Part shown: positions 17,523 through 27,657 of the stretch, piece after piece
Layout: each line of letters opens with the position of its first letter
Numbering within the stretch: position 1 is the stretch's first letter
Source: Verrucomicrobiota bacterium
GTDB taxonomy: Bacteria; Verrucomicrobiota; Kiritimatiellia; Kiritimatiellales; Tichowtungiaceae
DNA: 36,281 nucleotides
Direction: 5' to 3'
Assembly: GCA_030153935.1 (NCBI GenBank)
Contig: JASKKX010000013.1
Coordinates: 1-36,281 of the forward strand
Program-made: the position numbers and the translations under genes
The notes under the pieces: generated by a model
What the model was told of the DNA's origin: nothing
Database searches by the model: none
The model's input: the letters and a program-made list of their open reading frames with translations, nothing else

Positions 17523-18476
17523 ATGAAAACCATCGCAGATCCTTGTGTTGAGCATTTTATGCGCTATCTGCAGGGCGAAAAAAACGCTTCGGGGCATACG
17601 GTCAGTAACTACCTGATTGATCTCAACCAGTTCGTCGAACTGACGTGGGGCAAAGATGCCTCGCCCCCGTACAACTGGAAAGAGGCCGATCGTCTGGCTG
17701 CCCGGAAGTTCCTGGTCTTTTTCCAGAAACTGGAAATGGCCCCCGCAACAACCGGGCGAAAGCTTTCTGCGTTGCGCTCATTCTATAAATTTATGGTGCG
17801 CGAGGAATACGTTCCGCTCAATCCGTTCAGCGGTCTTCACCTGCCGAAAAAGGGCAGTTACCTGCCTGCTGTTCTTTCGATGAACGAGGTGAACCAGTTG
17901 CTGGCCGCTCCGCAGGCGATGGCCGCCGGAACGGCAAAAAAAACTCTGTTTGACGAATATGTGCCGGTACGAGATACCGCGATCCTGGAGGTGCTCTACA
18001 GCACCGGGATGCGCATCGGTGAACTGGTGACGATGAGTGAAGCCCGGATCGATATTCTTTCCGGCATCATCAGCGTACTCGGAAAAGGGAAAAAAGAACG
18101 GCTCTGTCCGCTCGGTCGTCCTGCGGAACGGGCCTTGCAGAACGCGCTTTCCATGCGTTCTGAGGTTTGGAACTCATTCGGCATGACGGGCGATTCGAAA
18201 AAGGTGATTTTCCTCAACAAACACGGCGGACCGCTCACCGCGCGCTCCATTGAACGGATGCTTAAAAAATATGCGGCGTACTGCGGACTCAAGCCGACCA
18301 TTTCACCGCACGCCCTGCGCCACAGCTTTGCCACCCATTTGCTCGACAACGGCGCCGATCTGCGCAGCGTGCAGGAACTGCTTGGTCACGCCAGCCTGTC
18401 GACCACACAGATCTACACGCACGTCTCCGTCGAAAAACTCAAACGGGTTTATGAGGAGGCGCATCCGCGCGCTTGA
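17523..18476 (+). CDS. tyrosine recombinase XerC/XerD
   Basis: LYSTGMRIGELVTM, HALRHSFATHLLDNGADLRSVQELLGHASLSTTQIYTHV catalytic R..HxxR..H..Y. Confidence 0.95.
   Translation: MKTIADPCVEHFMRYLQGEKNASGHTVSNYLIDLNQFVELTWGKDASPPYNWKEADRLAARKFLVFFQKLEMAPATTGRKLSALRSFYKFMVREEYVPLNPFSGLHLPKKGSYLPAVLSMNEVNQLLAAPQAMAAGTAKKTLFDEYVPVRDTAILEVLYSTGMRIGELVTMSEARIDILSGIISVLGKGKKERLCPLGRPAERALQNALSMRSEVWNSFGMTGDSKKVIFLNKHGGPLTARSIERMLKKYAAYCGLKPTISPHALRHSFATHLLDNGADLRSVQELLGHASLSTTQIYTHVSVEKLKRVYEEAHPRA
17718..17736 (+). repeat. single palindrome inside xer recombinase gene
   Basis: TTTTTCCAGAAACTGGAAA, read F-F-Q-K-L-E. Confidence 0.75.
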
Positions 18477-18507
18477 AACTTATGTCCGGAGTCGGAATAC
18501 TGCTGCG

Positions 18508-19785
18508 ATGATTTGGATTTTTTACAACCTGCTTTTTCCGATTGGGTTTCTGTTCCTGCTTCCCAAATTTATCCTGCGCATGGCACGCCGCGGCGGATAT
18601 CGGCGGCATTTTGAACAGCGGTTCGGGATTTATGGCAGCGGCACCGCTGCCCGGTTGGCGAAAGGCCGCCGCATCTGGATTCATGCAGTCAGCGTGGGCG
18701 AACTGTTTGTCGCACTCCGTTTCATCGAGGAATACCGCAAGGCACATCCGGAAGCTTTGTTTGTGTTGAGTACGAATACATCCACCGGCCACGCGCTTGC
18801 CGAACGACAGCTTGACCGCCGCGACGTACTGATCTATTTCCCCATTGATCTGCCGTTTGTCATGAAAAAGGCGTTTGATACCATTAATCCGCTCAAGCTT
18901 ATTCTGGTCGAATGCGAATTCTGGCCGAATTTTGTACGTCAGGCGCATCGTCGCGGCATTCCGGTGGCATTAATCAACGGGCGTATTTCCGATTCGTCGT
19001 ACAAGGGCTACATGCTGCTGCGTCCATTCACCCGCCGACTGCTTGAACTGATTGACCTGCTCTGCGTGCAGGGTCGGCAGGATGCGGAGCGCATCATCGC
19101 CATGGGTGCGCGGCCCGAAACAGTAAAAATACTCGGAACAGCCAAATACGATCTGTCGCCGGCCATTGTCGGAATGGATGTGACCGCGCGAGCAGTCCTC
19201 CGGAATCTTTCTGTTCCGGACAACGCGCTTATCCTGCTCGGCGGATCGACCTGGCTCGGTGAAGAAGAGGCCCTTTGCCGGATTTATAAAAACCTGCGCG
19301 AAACCTGTCCGGAACTTTTTCTTGTCCTGGTTCCGCGTCATGCGGAACGACGCGATGAGGTGAAAAAGGTGATCGAAAATCAGGAGCTTACGGTTGCGCT
19401 GCGCAGCCGGATGAATGGAGGACTCGATAAACCGGATGTGCTGATCGTGGACAGTACCGGGGAGATGATGAATTTTTATTCCATTGCAGATGTCGTTTTT
19501 GTCGGCAAGAGTCTTTGCGAACATGGAGGACAGAATCCGATTGAGCCGGCGCTCTTCAGCAAACCGATTGTCGTGGGTCCCAATATGGAAAACTTTCCGG
19601 CGGTCATGGACGACTTTCTTTCAGCGAACGCCATCAGGCAGGTTCAGAGTTTTCAGGCATTGGAGAAAACCATTGCCGAACTGCTGGCGGATTCCGCAGT
19701 TCGCGAGCAGCTCGGCCGTGCCGCCCGCCGTGTCATCGACAACCGTCGCGGCGTGATTGCCACAATGGTTCATGCCATCGGCTGA
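18508..19785 (+). CDS. waaA: 3-deoxy-D-manno-octulosonic acid transferase
   Basis: IWIHAVSVGE, STNTSTGHALAE, PIDLPFVMKKAFDTINPLKLILVECEFWPNF, GGQNPIEPALFSKPIVVGPNMENF. Confidence 0.95.
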   Translation: MIWIFYNLLFPIGFLFLLPKFILRMARRGGYRRHFEQRFGIYGSGTAARLAKGRRIWIHAVSVGELFVALRFIEEYRKAHPEALFVLSTNTSTGHALAERQLDRRDVLIYFPIDLPFVMKKAFDTINPLKLILVECEFWPNFVRQAHRRGIPVALINGRISDSSYKGYMLLRPFTRRLLELIDLLCVQGRQDAERIIAMGARPETVKILGTAKYDLSPAIVGMDVTARAVLRNLSVPDNALILLGGSTWLGEEEALCRIYKNLRETCPELFLVLVPRHAERRDEVKKVIENQELTVALRSRMNGGLDKPDVLIVDSTGEMMNFYSIADVVFVGKSLCEHGGQNPIEPALFSKPIVVGPNMENFPAVMDDFLSANAIRQVQSFQALEKTIAELLADSAVREQLGRAARRVIDNRRGVIATMVHAIG

Positions 19786-19788
19786 TGG

Positions 19789-20430
19789 TTATTTACCGAA
19801 CCATTCCTGCAGGTGGTTCTGAAACTCCTGCACCGTCATGAAGAGGAAATCCGGAAGCATGGATGCCAGTTTTTCCGGTTCAGCAGTGGATGCCCAGGCC
19901 ACTGCGGCAACTTTAATCCCGCAGGCTCGTGAAGCCAGGATATCGGACGGGGTATCTCCGACATAGAGAATGTCGTTACGGTTTATCGAAAAAGACTCAA
20001 TAATCTCTTCAAAGCACCGTTCTTTAATCGGACCCTCGGGCGATCCGGTTTTAACAGTGTCAAAATAATCCGAGAGGCCGTAACGGTTTAATGTAATCGC
20101 GGCACTCAATGAACCTTTTCCCGTAACCATTCCAACGAATACGTCTTTTCTTTTGAGCCAGCAGAGCAGCTCGGGAATGCCTGGGAACGGTTGCGGCCAT
20201 TGATGGTGCAACTGCTCATAACTGCGTAGATATTCGGTTACGCCGGCTTCGTATTGGCCCGGAATAAAAGCACGAATGGTTCCTTCTTCGGAGGGGCCGA
20301 AGGTGGCAATAATCTCCCCATCCGTCAGCGTTCGCTCAGCAAGCGGTTCGATTGCTTTGCGGAATGCGGCAATACACAGCGGCAGTGTATCGCCGAGGGT
20401 TCCATCTAAGTCAAAAAGGATTGTTTTCAT
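19789..20430 (-). CDS. HAD-superfamily phosphatase (phosphoglycolate phosphatase-like)
   Basis: MKTILFDLDGTLGDTLPL, GMVTGKGS, ILYVGDTPSDILAS. Confidence 0.88.
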   Translation of the reverse strand: MKTILFDLDGTLGDTLPLCIAAFRKAIEPLAERTLTDGEIIATFGPSEEGTIRAFIPGQYEAGVTEYLRSYEQLHHQWPQPFPGIPELLCWLKRKDVFVGMVTGKGSLSAAITLNRYGLSDYFDTVKTGSPEGPIKERCFEEIIESFSINRNDILYVGDTPSDILASRACGIKVAAVAWASTAEPEKLASMLPDFLFMTVQEFQNHLQEWFGK

Positions 20431-20518
20431 ATTGTCCCCATAATCATAGCCGGATGGCATCAGGAAACAAACCGTAAAAAACCGTTGTCGTAAAATCGTT
20501 GGAATGCTAAGAAAAAAG

Positions 20519-20584
20519 ATGAAAACAGTTTTGGCATTCGATTTGTTCAAAGGGAATCTCCCGGCCGCTGTGCGGTTCCGGTGA
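20519..20584 (+). pseudogene. truncated duplicate of glycerate kinase N-terminus
   Basis: MKTVLAFDLFKGNLPAAVRFR* resembles MKIVLAFDSFKGNIPAREVCEI of the intact gene at 20977. Confidence 0.6.
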
Positions 20585-20599
20585 AAAGAGAGCAGAATC

Positions 20600-20929
20600 A
20601 TGAGTACGACCTATCGGGACAGTCCGTGGGACCGACAGGGTGTTATCGACACCATCCTGCGGAAAGTAGCCTTTCCGCACATGGCGCAGGTGCGCCAACG
20701 GTTTGACAATGCGAGCCTCCAGGATATCCCGGCGGCGATTTTCACCTGTGTCGGGATCGATAAGCGGCATCCGCGAATTGTCCGGATCGAAAATACTTTC
20801 CATCTCTCCACGATCCGGATTTCCGCCGCCCTGCGCCGGGAAGCGCTGGACCGTCCCGACATCGACATCCTGGAACCGTTCCGGCCCCTGCCGTTCAACT
20901 CCAACGGAGATTTGCTGCTTGAGGGATGA
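20600..20929 (+). CDS. 109-aa ORF, possibly a C-terminal fragment of a larger protein
   Basis: Open frame MSTTYRDSPWDRQGVIDTILRKVAFPHMAQVRQRFDN...ISAALRREALDRPDIDILEPFRPLPFNSNGDLLLEG; no confident family. Confidence 0.4.
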   Translation: MSTTYRDSPWDRQGVIDTILRKVAFPHMAQVRQRFDNASLQDIPAAIFTCVGIDKRHPRIVRIENTFHLSTIRISAALRREALDRPDIDILEPFRPLPFNSNGDLLLEG

Positions 20930-20976
20930 ATCCGCTCCATGGGATACCTTTCAAGTGTTTAACAGAAAGGGACAGA

Positions 20977-22047
20977 ATGAAAATTGTTTTAGCCTTTGAC
21001 TCATTTAAAGGGAATATTCCCGCTAGGGAAGTGTGCGAAATTGTCCGCGACGGGATTAAGTCCGTTCGTCCTGAGATCGAAACGGTGATTCTGCCGATGG
21101 CTGACGGCGGCGAGGGGACGGCCGAGGCGATGATGGCTGCACTTGGCGGGGAATGGATTCCGGTGACCGTCACCGGTCCCCTGCCGACGATGAAGGTGGA
21201 CGCCGGCTTTGCCTGGTTCTCTGCTGAAAAAACAGCTGTGGTTGAAATGGCGGCCGCCAGCGGCCTGCCGCTTTTAAAGCCGGACGAGTACAACCCGATG
21301 GTGGCCACGACGTACGGAACCGGCGAGCTGATTAAAGCTGCAATCGACAAAGGGGCAGAAAGAATTCTGCTGACGGTTGGCGGCAGTGCAACGGTTGACG
21401 GGGGCGTCGGTGCAGCCGAGGCGCTTGGATGGAAGTTCCCGGAATCCGGGGAGATCGTTCCTCCGGAAAACCTGCAGTTGCCTGAAGTCGATGTACTGTG
21501 CGATGTAACCAATCCGCTTTGCGGCCCGAATGGTGCGGCGCATGTATATGGCCCGCAGAAGGGTGCAACGCCGGAAATGGTGGAGCAGCTCGATTCCAGA
21601 CTTCGGAAACTTTCGGAGAAAATTATCCGAAGTCTGGGAAAAGATGTACGCGATCTGCCGGGCGCGGGCGCGGCGGGCGGACTGGCCGCCGGAGCTGTGG
21701 CGTTTATGAACGGGAAACTGGTGAGTGGCGTCGACACAGTGATGAGTACGATCGGACTGCCCGCGGCCTTGCGGGGAGCTGCATGGGTGCTGACCGGCGA
21801 GGGAAAGTTTGATGCACAATCTGTGCAAGGCAAAGTTGTCGACGGGGTGGCGCGGCTGGCGGCACAGGCCGGCGTAAAAACCGGCGTGATTGCCGGGTGT
21901 ATTCTGCTGAGCGAGGCGGAGTGGCGCGCGGCGGGAATTTCATTTGCGGCGACGCTTCAGCCGGAAGGGATGAGTGTGGAAGAATCAATCCGTCGCAGCC
22001 GGGAACTCCTTTTTGCGGCGGCGGCCGCTTTTGCCCGCGATTTGTAA
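20977..22047 (+). CDS. glxK: glycerate kinase (GlxK/GarK type)
   Basis: MKIVLAFDSFKGNIPAREVCEIV, PMADGGEGTAEAM, GVGAAEALGWKF, GAGAAGGLAAG, VLTGEGKFDAQSVQGKV. Confidence 0.93.
   Translation: MKIVLAFDSFKGNIPAREVCEIVRDGIKSVRPEIETVILPMADGGEGTAEAMMAALGGEWIPVTVTGPLPTMKVDAGFAWFSAEKTAVVEMAAASGLPLLKPDEYNPMVATTYGTGELIKAAIDKGAERILLTVGGSATVDGGVGAAEALGWKFPESGEIVPPENLQLPEVDVLCDVTNPLCGPNGAAHVYGPQKGATPEMVEQLDSRLRKLSEKIIRSLGKDVRDLPGAGAAGGLAAGAVAFMNGKLVSGVDTVMSTIGLPAALRGAAWVLTGEGKFDAQSVQGKVVDGVARLAAQAGVKTGVIAGCILLSEAEWRAAGISFAATLQPEGMSVEESIRRSRELLFAAAAAFARDL
21592..21642 (+). repeat. palindrome pair (31-bp period) inside glxK
   Basis: GATTCCAGACTTCGGAAACTTTCGGAGAAAATTATCCGAAGTCTGGGAAAA. Confidence 0.65.
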
Positions 22048-22101
22048 TTGTTGCGGTTCATGGGGTTGATGTAGAGTTTTCCGGAATAAGGAACTGAACT
22101 G

Positions 22102-22401
22102 ATGGCCTCATCGGATATTTATGAAGTGAAAGAATCCCCTTGGGCAGACCGGGCGAATCATCCGTCGATATCCCGGCGCCGTTCGGGGCACCGCCGTTCG
22201 CGCAAGACCTTTGACGGGGAGAACGATCGTTCTAAAACGAAGCGGAGACGCAGTCGTAACCGCGGATTCCGTCGATTTCGACATTTGATGAAGAATCCGG
22301 AATTCAGCAAAAAATTCTGGATTATTGTGCTGAGCATATCGGGATTGATCCTGGCTGTACTGATTGTGTGGGACCTGTTTTTCCGCTATCCCCGAATCTG
22401 A
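22102..22401 (+). CDS. small basic single-pass membrane protein
   Basis: 99 aa, Arg/Lys-rich N-terminus and one C-terminal TM (FWIIVLSISGLILAVLIVWDLFF). Confidence 0.55.
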   Translation: MASSDIYEVKESPWADRANHPSISRRRSGHRRSRKTFDGENDRSKTKRRRSRNRGFRRFRHLMKNPEFSKKFWIIVLSISGLILAVLIVWDLFFRYPRI

Positions 22402-22418
22402 ACCGGCTTTAAAAGCGG

Positions 22419-23237
22419 TCATTGCCAGTTTTTGAACAGATCGTTGAAGAAAGCATTGGTCTTCTTTTTCCACTCTTTCCAGGTGGATTTTGCCCTGCGG
22501 GCATACGGAGGAGGGCTGACTTCCACCTCGGCCTGCTGCTCAATGGTGAACCATTCCTGCTGCATATGCTGTGCATAGACCGCGCGATATTCCGCTCCCG
22601 CTGCCTGATAAATGAAGATCGCAATCAGAACCAGGATAAAGTTGCCGTGGAAAAGTCCGAAAATTCCAAAGGCAACCGCCATGATCCGCCCGATGCGTGC
22701 GGCCAGCGCGGTTGCTTTGAGGCGGCCGAGCCGCGGTGTCATAAACGCGCGGAAGATGCGCCCGCCGTCCATCGGAAACGATGGCAGCAGATTGAAAAGC
22801 AGCAGTGCCAGGTTTATTGCGGACAGAATAAAGAACAGTACTGCAAGCGGGGCCAGCCCCAACAGGGTAAACAGCCCGCCGATGAGTCGGCAGAGCAGGG
22901 CCAGGATACCGCTCACCGCCGGGCCGGCAGCCGCCATAAGAAACTCGTCCTTCGGCTGCGATGGCATATTACTCATTTTAGCAACCCCGCCGATCGGCAG
23001 CAGCATAATTTCCCGTACGTGACATCCCTTGCGGATAGCAACCCAGGAATGACCTAATTCATGGAGTGCCACGCAGACGAAGACTCCTGCCGCACAGAGC
23101 AGTCCGAATAAAAAACCGGCAGTTCCGAACCACGGCACGAACTGAAGCGCGAGAATCGGCAGCAGAATAATCAGTGTAATATGCACCCGTACCGGAATGC
23201 CCATAACGTGGGTCAGCAGATAAGAACGTTTAATCAT
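22419..23237 (-). CDS. M50 site-2 protease family protein
   Basis: CVALHELGHSWVAI zinc motif; LLPSFPMDGGRIFRAF. Confidence 0.92.
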   Translation of the reverse strand: MIKRSYLLTHVMGIPVRVHITLIILLPILALQFVPWFGTAGFLFGLLCAAGVFVCVALHELGHSWVAIRKGCHVREIMLLPIGGVAKMSNMPSQPKDEFLMAAAGPAVSGILALLCRLIGGLFTLLGLAPLAVLFFILSAINLALLLFNLLPSFPMDGGRIFRAFMTPRLGRLKATALAARIGRIMAVAFGIFGLFHGNFILVLIAIFIYQAAGAEYRAVYAQHMQQEWFTIEQQAEVEVSPPPYARRAKSTWKEWKKKTNAFFNDLFKNWQ

Positions 23238-23306
23238 AATCAAATCCTTGGTTTTCTGAAGTTTCAGGGCTTCGGGGGGGCATGTCAAGTTTAGGGGTGC
23301 AATGGA

Positions 23307-23335
23307 TTGACGCTATAAGGGTGTTCCGGTATGGT
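23307..23335 (+). promoter_or_regulatory. sigma70-like promoter for gap
   Basis: TTGACG (23307-23312), 17-bp spacer, TATGGT (23330-23335). Confidence 0.5.
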
Positions 23336-23342
23336 TTTTTGA

Positions 23343-24386
<1,044 letters not shown>

Positions 24387-24400
24387 GGCACTTGCATCAT

Positions 24401-24434
24401 AAAAAGCCGCTCCGGTTTCCGGGGCGGCTTTTTT
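24401..24434 (+). terminator. Rho-independent terminator of gap
   Basis: AAAAAGCCGCtCCGGTTTCCGGgGCGGCTTTTTT stem-loop with T tract. Confidence 0.88.
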
Positions 24435-24504
24435 ATTTTTCAAGCATCGGCAACTTTTTACTACAGGGATCAATAGAATTTCAGTTGCTGGAAGTTCGTT
24501 GATG

Positions 24505-24520
24505 GAACCGGTACCGGTTC
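24505..24520. repeat. perfect 16-bp palindrome GAACCGGTACCGGTTC
   Basis: Direct reading in the 24435-24722 intergenic region. Confidence 0.8.
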
Positions 24521-24722
24521 TATTTGCAGATTCGCCGGCTTTTCAAGAATTTGTATTTGTGAGGCGGGAATGTTTTCAACTTCAGCGGCTTCCTTGGAAA
24601 ACATCCTTATCTATCCCGATGAGAGCCCCCAAGGCTGCCCGAGTAATTCGCAGGTTAGTTTTCTCTTTTCTTAATATTTTTTGAAACCGGTTTTTTCTCC
24701 CCATGCCTCTACGCAGTAAAAA

Positions 24723-27626
24723 CTATTTCAGCCATTCTTGCGGATCGATCGCTTCGGTGCGGCAGATGTGGGAATAGTCTTCGTAGTGCGCGATGAGCGG
24801 TTCGGTGGCCAGATCGCCGGTGCGCAGTTTTCGAATATTGGAAAAGAGAGTGCCCAGAAATGTATCCGTCAGTTCCGGCGTCATGGTCAGCCGTTTTTTG
24901 CTGAAGTGAGATGTCATTTTCTTGAGATCGCGCTCCTGCAGATGATAAACCGCCTGCGTTTTTTCATTCAGTTCCGGCAGGTTATGCGCGTCGAAAAACC
25001 TTTCCTGCGCCGCGAAGATGTAAACCGGAAGCTGACAGTCCAGATTGAGCGCAATCTCTTTCTCCAGAGTTGTCAGCGGCTTCGAGGCTGAACGGCTTTT
25101 GTAGTCAATCACCAGCAGCCGTTCCAATTCACCGTTTGAATTGAAGAGCAAATCCACCCGGTCGATTTTCCCTTTCAGCTGAATCTCCTCTTCGCAGCGT
25201 CTCAGCGCGACCGGCAGGTCATGCTGCAGATCAAACTTCATTTCAAACAATGCCGGATAGCGGTTCTCGGCCTGCGCGGTTTCGATGTCCATGCGAACGA
25301 AATTTTCCACGATCTGCAGAATCTTGCGTTTCTCTGTTTCCCAGACGGACAAATGTCCCAAATGCCGGCTTGGCCGTTGCTCCGCTTTGGTAAACTCCTC
25401 TTCCGCAAGGCGACGGACCAGCGCGAGCAGATCATTCGCTTTTGCCGGATCAAATACTGCCAGCGGAATTTCCCCCGCCGGAGTGATTGTCCAGCCATTG
25501 GAAGATTTTGAGGCATACAATCCGCTTTGTTTTGCGACAGCGGAGTACACCTGTTCGAGAATATCGTGGATCACCATACCGCGGTCCATTGGATCGGTGT
25601 CGTCTTCGTGCGTATGCTCCGGTTTGATGCCCAGCACCTTTTCCAGAAAGAAGACATAACGGTTGCGGGCCAGCGATTCCAGGGCGGTGGGGCTGAATTC
25701 CGGATTTTTTTCAAGCCAGCGGGAAAGGAGCGGCTGGACTTTTTCAGCCGGGAATACGACGGGATTTTCCGGCGGCGCAGATCGGTTTGCCTGTGTCTGC
25801 CGCACTTCATCTTCAGCGCGGCAGAATTCCGGAGGCAGGATGGTATAGAACGATTCGCCAAGGGACGGCTTTTCGATTCCGGCCAGGCCGCGCATTCGCT
25901 CGAAAAACTCACCGGGAGTGCGCTCTTTGCCTTCGGTATCAGCGCGGGTGTACGAGAGCGTCAGTTTTTCCCGTGCCGCGCCCATCGCTGTTAAAAACAG
26001 AATTTCCTCCTGAATCAGGGCTTCTCCGGTTTCGGAAAGTGTCAGCCGCGGACAGAGAATATTCTGCTCTGTAAGAAACTTTTTCAGTGCGGTTCGCTCC
26101 TCATTACTCAGCAGTGAATCGGTTTTCGGAATCTGCGGAAAGGTGCGGTCATCCATTCCGGCGATGAAAACCGAATCAAAACGCAGCCCCGCGGCATCCA
26201 TTGGATTGACGATCCAGACTCCGCTTTCGGTACTTTGTTCGTCCTGGAGCGTTATATTATCAAGCAGTTCTTCAAAGAGTGCGGTCAGCTGTTCCGGCGG
26301 CAGCGGGCGGGTTTCAATTATACCGGTTTCTTCAATCAGATTCAGTACCTCTTCCGGCAGAGTAAGACCGTGCCGTTCAATCAGCGCGCGAATGTGTTCC
26401 GCGAATTGGCTGGGGGTTCTGGATTTTTCCACCCCCTGGAAAAATCCACTGAGCTCCTGCGGCAGACGATTCAGACGCGGCGGTTCTTTTTTCCGGAGGT
26501 CCTGAATCAGCAGCTGCCGCGCGTCGGCATCGAGACCGGGCCACTGGATTCCGGGCATTAAGAGCAGATCGCAAAGGCGATCGCGTGAACGGTTCTGCGG
26601 AAAGGCGAGCAGGGCGAGCAGGACCTTAACCGGCGGGTATGCCGCGGCGGGCAGACCGCGCCGAAAGTGATATGGAATGCCGAAACGCTGGAAAACGCTG
26701 GGGATGATGTCGGTATACGGGCTCAGATCGCGCAGGATCAATGCGGTTTCATCCGGCAGGGTCCCGGTTTCAATTCCGCGGGCAATACGCCGTGCGGCAT
26801 CTTCGATCTCGCCATAGGGATGGGCCGAAACAAAAAATGAAACCCGGTTGCGGGCATCTGTTTCAAGGATATTGCTGTCGTCCGCTTCAAACGCATCGGC
26901 GAAATCCTCCAGCCACGGTTTCCAGTCCTCTTCAGCGCCGCGCACCAGCTCACTGCGGACTGCGGCACCGAGCCGGTCCTCGGCGGCTTCGGCATGTGCG
27001 GCAGGCAGAGCGGAAACAATCTGTACCCGTTCCGGTCCGAGCCGCTTTTTAAGGGCACCGGCAAAGCGTTCCTCAAACGGATTGAACCAGCGTACCGCGC
27101 GGAAAACGAGACCGTGCTGCAGTTCACGCGGAAGTTCTCCGTCTTCAATCAGTCGGAGCAGGGCGGTGTTGACCGTGGCGCGGTCGGCGATGTTCGCGGC
27201 GTTGCACAGCGTCCGCCAGGCCTTCATGAGCTGTCCGATGCCGTACAGTTTATGGTTTTTTTCATGAGCCGTCAGCCAGTCAATAATCGTCTGTTCCTCT
27301 TGAGAAAAGACAGCAAACGTTTCGAGAGTCTGTTTGAGCAGACCCGCCCGCGAGGCGGTTGAGAGGTGCGCCAGCGGCTGGTCGGAGACAAAAGAAACCG
27401 TTCCGGCAGCTTCTTCAAGGAACAGCCGCAGTGCCGTCGGACCGGGAGATCGTCCTGTCAGAAGGCCGGCCCACCGGGCGGCCTGTTCGCAGCGTTCCAT
27501 CAGTTTCTTCTGGGTCAAGAATCTGCCGGTATCCAGAACGCCGGCCTGAAGAACGAGGCTGCGTTCCGCCCGTCGTTTTGCCAGTTCGGTCGGAAAGATA
27601 TTCAATGCCTCGCCACCTGTCTTCAT
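24723..27626 (-). CDS. AddB-like / PD-(D/E)XK nuclease family protein
   Basis: FIAGMDDRTFPQIP; LLVIDYKSRSASKP nuclease motif; RGMVIHDILEQVYSA; start MKTGGEALNIFP. Confidence 0.8.
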   Translation of the reverse strand: MKTGGEALNIFPTELAKRRAERSLVLQAGVLDTGRFLTQKKLMERCEQAARWAGLLTGRSPGPTALRLFLEEAAGTVSFVSDQPLAHLSTASRAGLLKQTLETFAVFSQEEQTIIDWLTAHEKNHKLYGIGQLMKAWRTLCNAANIADRATVNTALLRLIEDGELPRELQHGLVFRAVRWFNPFEERFAGALKKRLGPERVQIVSALPAAHAEAAEDRLGAAVRSELVRGAEEDWKPWLEDFADAFEADDSNILETDARNRVSFFVSAHPYGEIEDAARRIARGIETGTLPDETALILRDLSPYTDIIPSVFQRFGIPYHFRRGLPAAAYPPVKVLLALLAFPQNRSRDRLCDLLLMPGIQWPGLDADARQLLIQDLRKKEPPRLNRLPQELSGFFQGVEKSRTPSQFAEHIRALIERHGLTLPEEVLNLIEETGIIETRPLPPEQLTALFEELLDNITLQDEQSTESGVWIVNPMDAAGLRFDSVFIAGMDDRTFPQIPKTDSLLSNEERTALKKFLTEQNILCPRLTLSETGEALIQEEILFLTAMGAAREKLTLSYTRADTEGKERTPGEFFERMRGLAGIEKPSLGESFYTILPPEFCRAEDEVRQTQANRSAPPENPVVFPAEKVQPLLSRWLEKNPEFSPTALESLARNRYVFFLEKVLGIKPEHTHEDDTDPMDRGMVIHDILEQVYSAVAKQSGLYASKSSNGWTITPAGEIPLAVFDPAKANDLLALVRRLAEEEFTKAEQRPSRHLGHLSVWETEKRKILQIVENFVRMDIETAQAENRYPALFEMKFDLQHDLPVALRRCEEEIQLKGKIDRVDLLFNSNGELERLLVIDYKSRSASKPLTTLEKEIALNLDCQLPVYIFAAQERFFDAHNLPELNEKTQAVYHLQERDLKKMTSHFSKKRLTMTPELTDTFLGTLFSNIRKLRTGDLATEPLIAHYEDYSHICRTEAIDPQEWLK
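24827..24844 (-). repeat. degenerate palindrome in addB-like CDS
   Basis: Coding strand TTTTCCAATATTCGAAAA, read F-S-N-I-R-K. Confidence 0.5.
26421..26447 (-). repeat. extended palindrome in addB-like CDS with 11-bp perfect arms
   Basis: GGATTTTTCCA-CCCCC-TGGAAAAATCC; coding strand reads F-F-Q-G-V-E-K-S. Confidence 0.85.
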
Positions 27627-27628
27627 GA

Positions 27629-27657
27629 TTGATGAATTTAGCAGAGGGGAGTAGGGT
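27629..27657 (+). promoter_or_regulatory. sigma70-like promoter for kdsD
   Basis: TTGATG (27629-27634), 17-bp spacer, TAGGGT (27652-27657), directly abutting the palindrome pair. Confidence 0.45.

Noticed and set aside
20895-21833. 312-aa minus-strand ORF opposite glxK
   Set aside because: Low-complexity Ser/Pro/Ala composition typical of an antisense frame.
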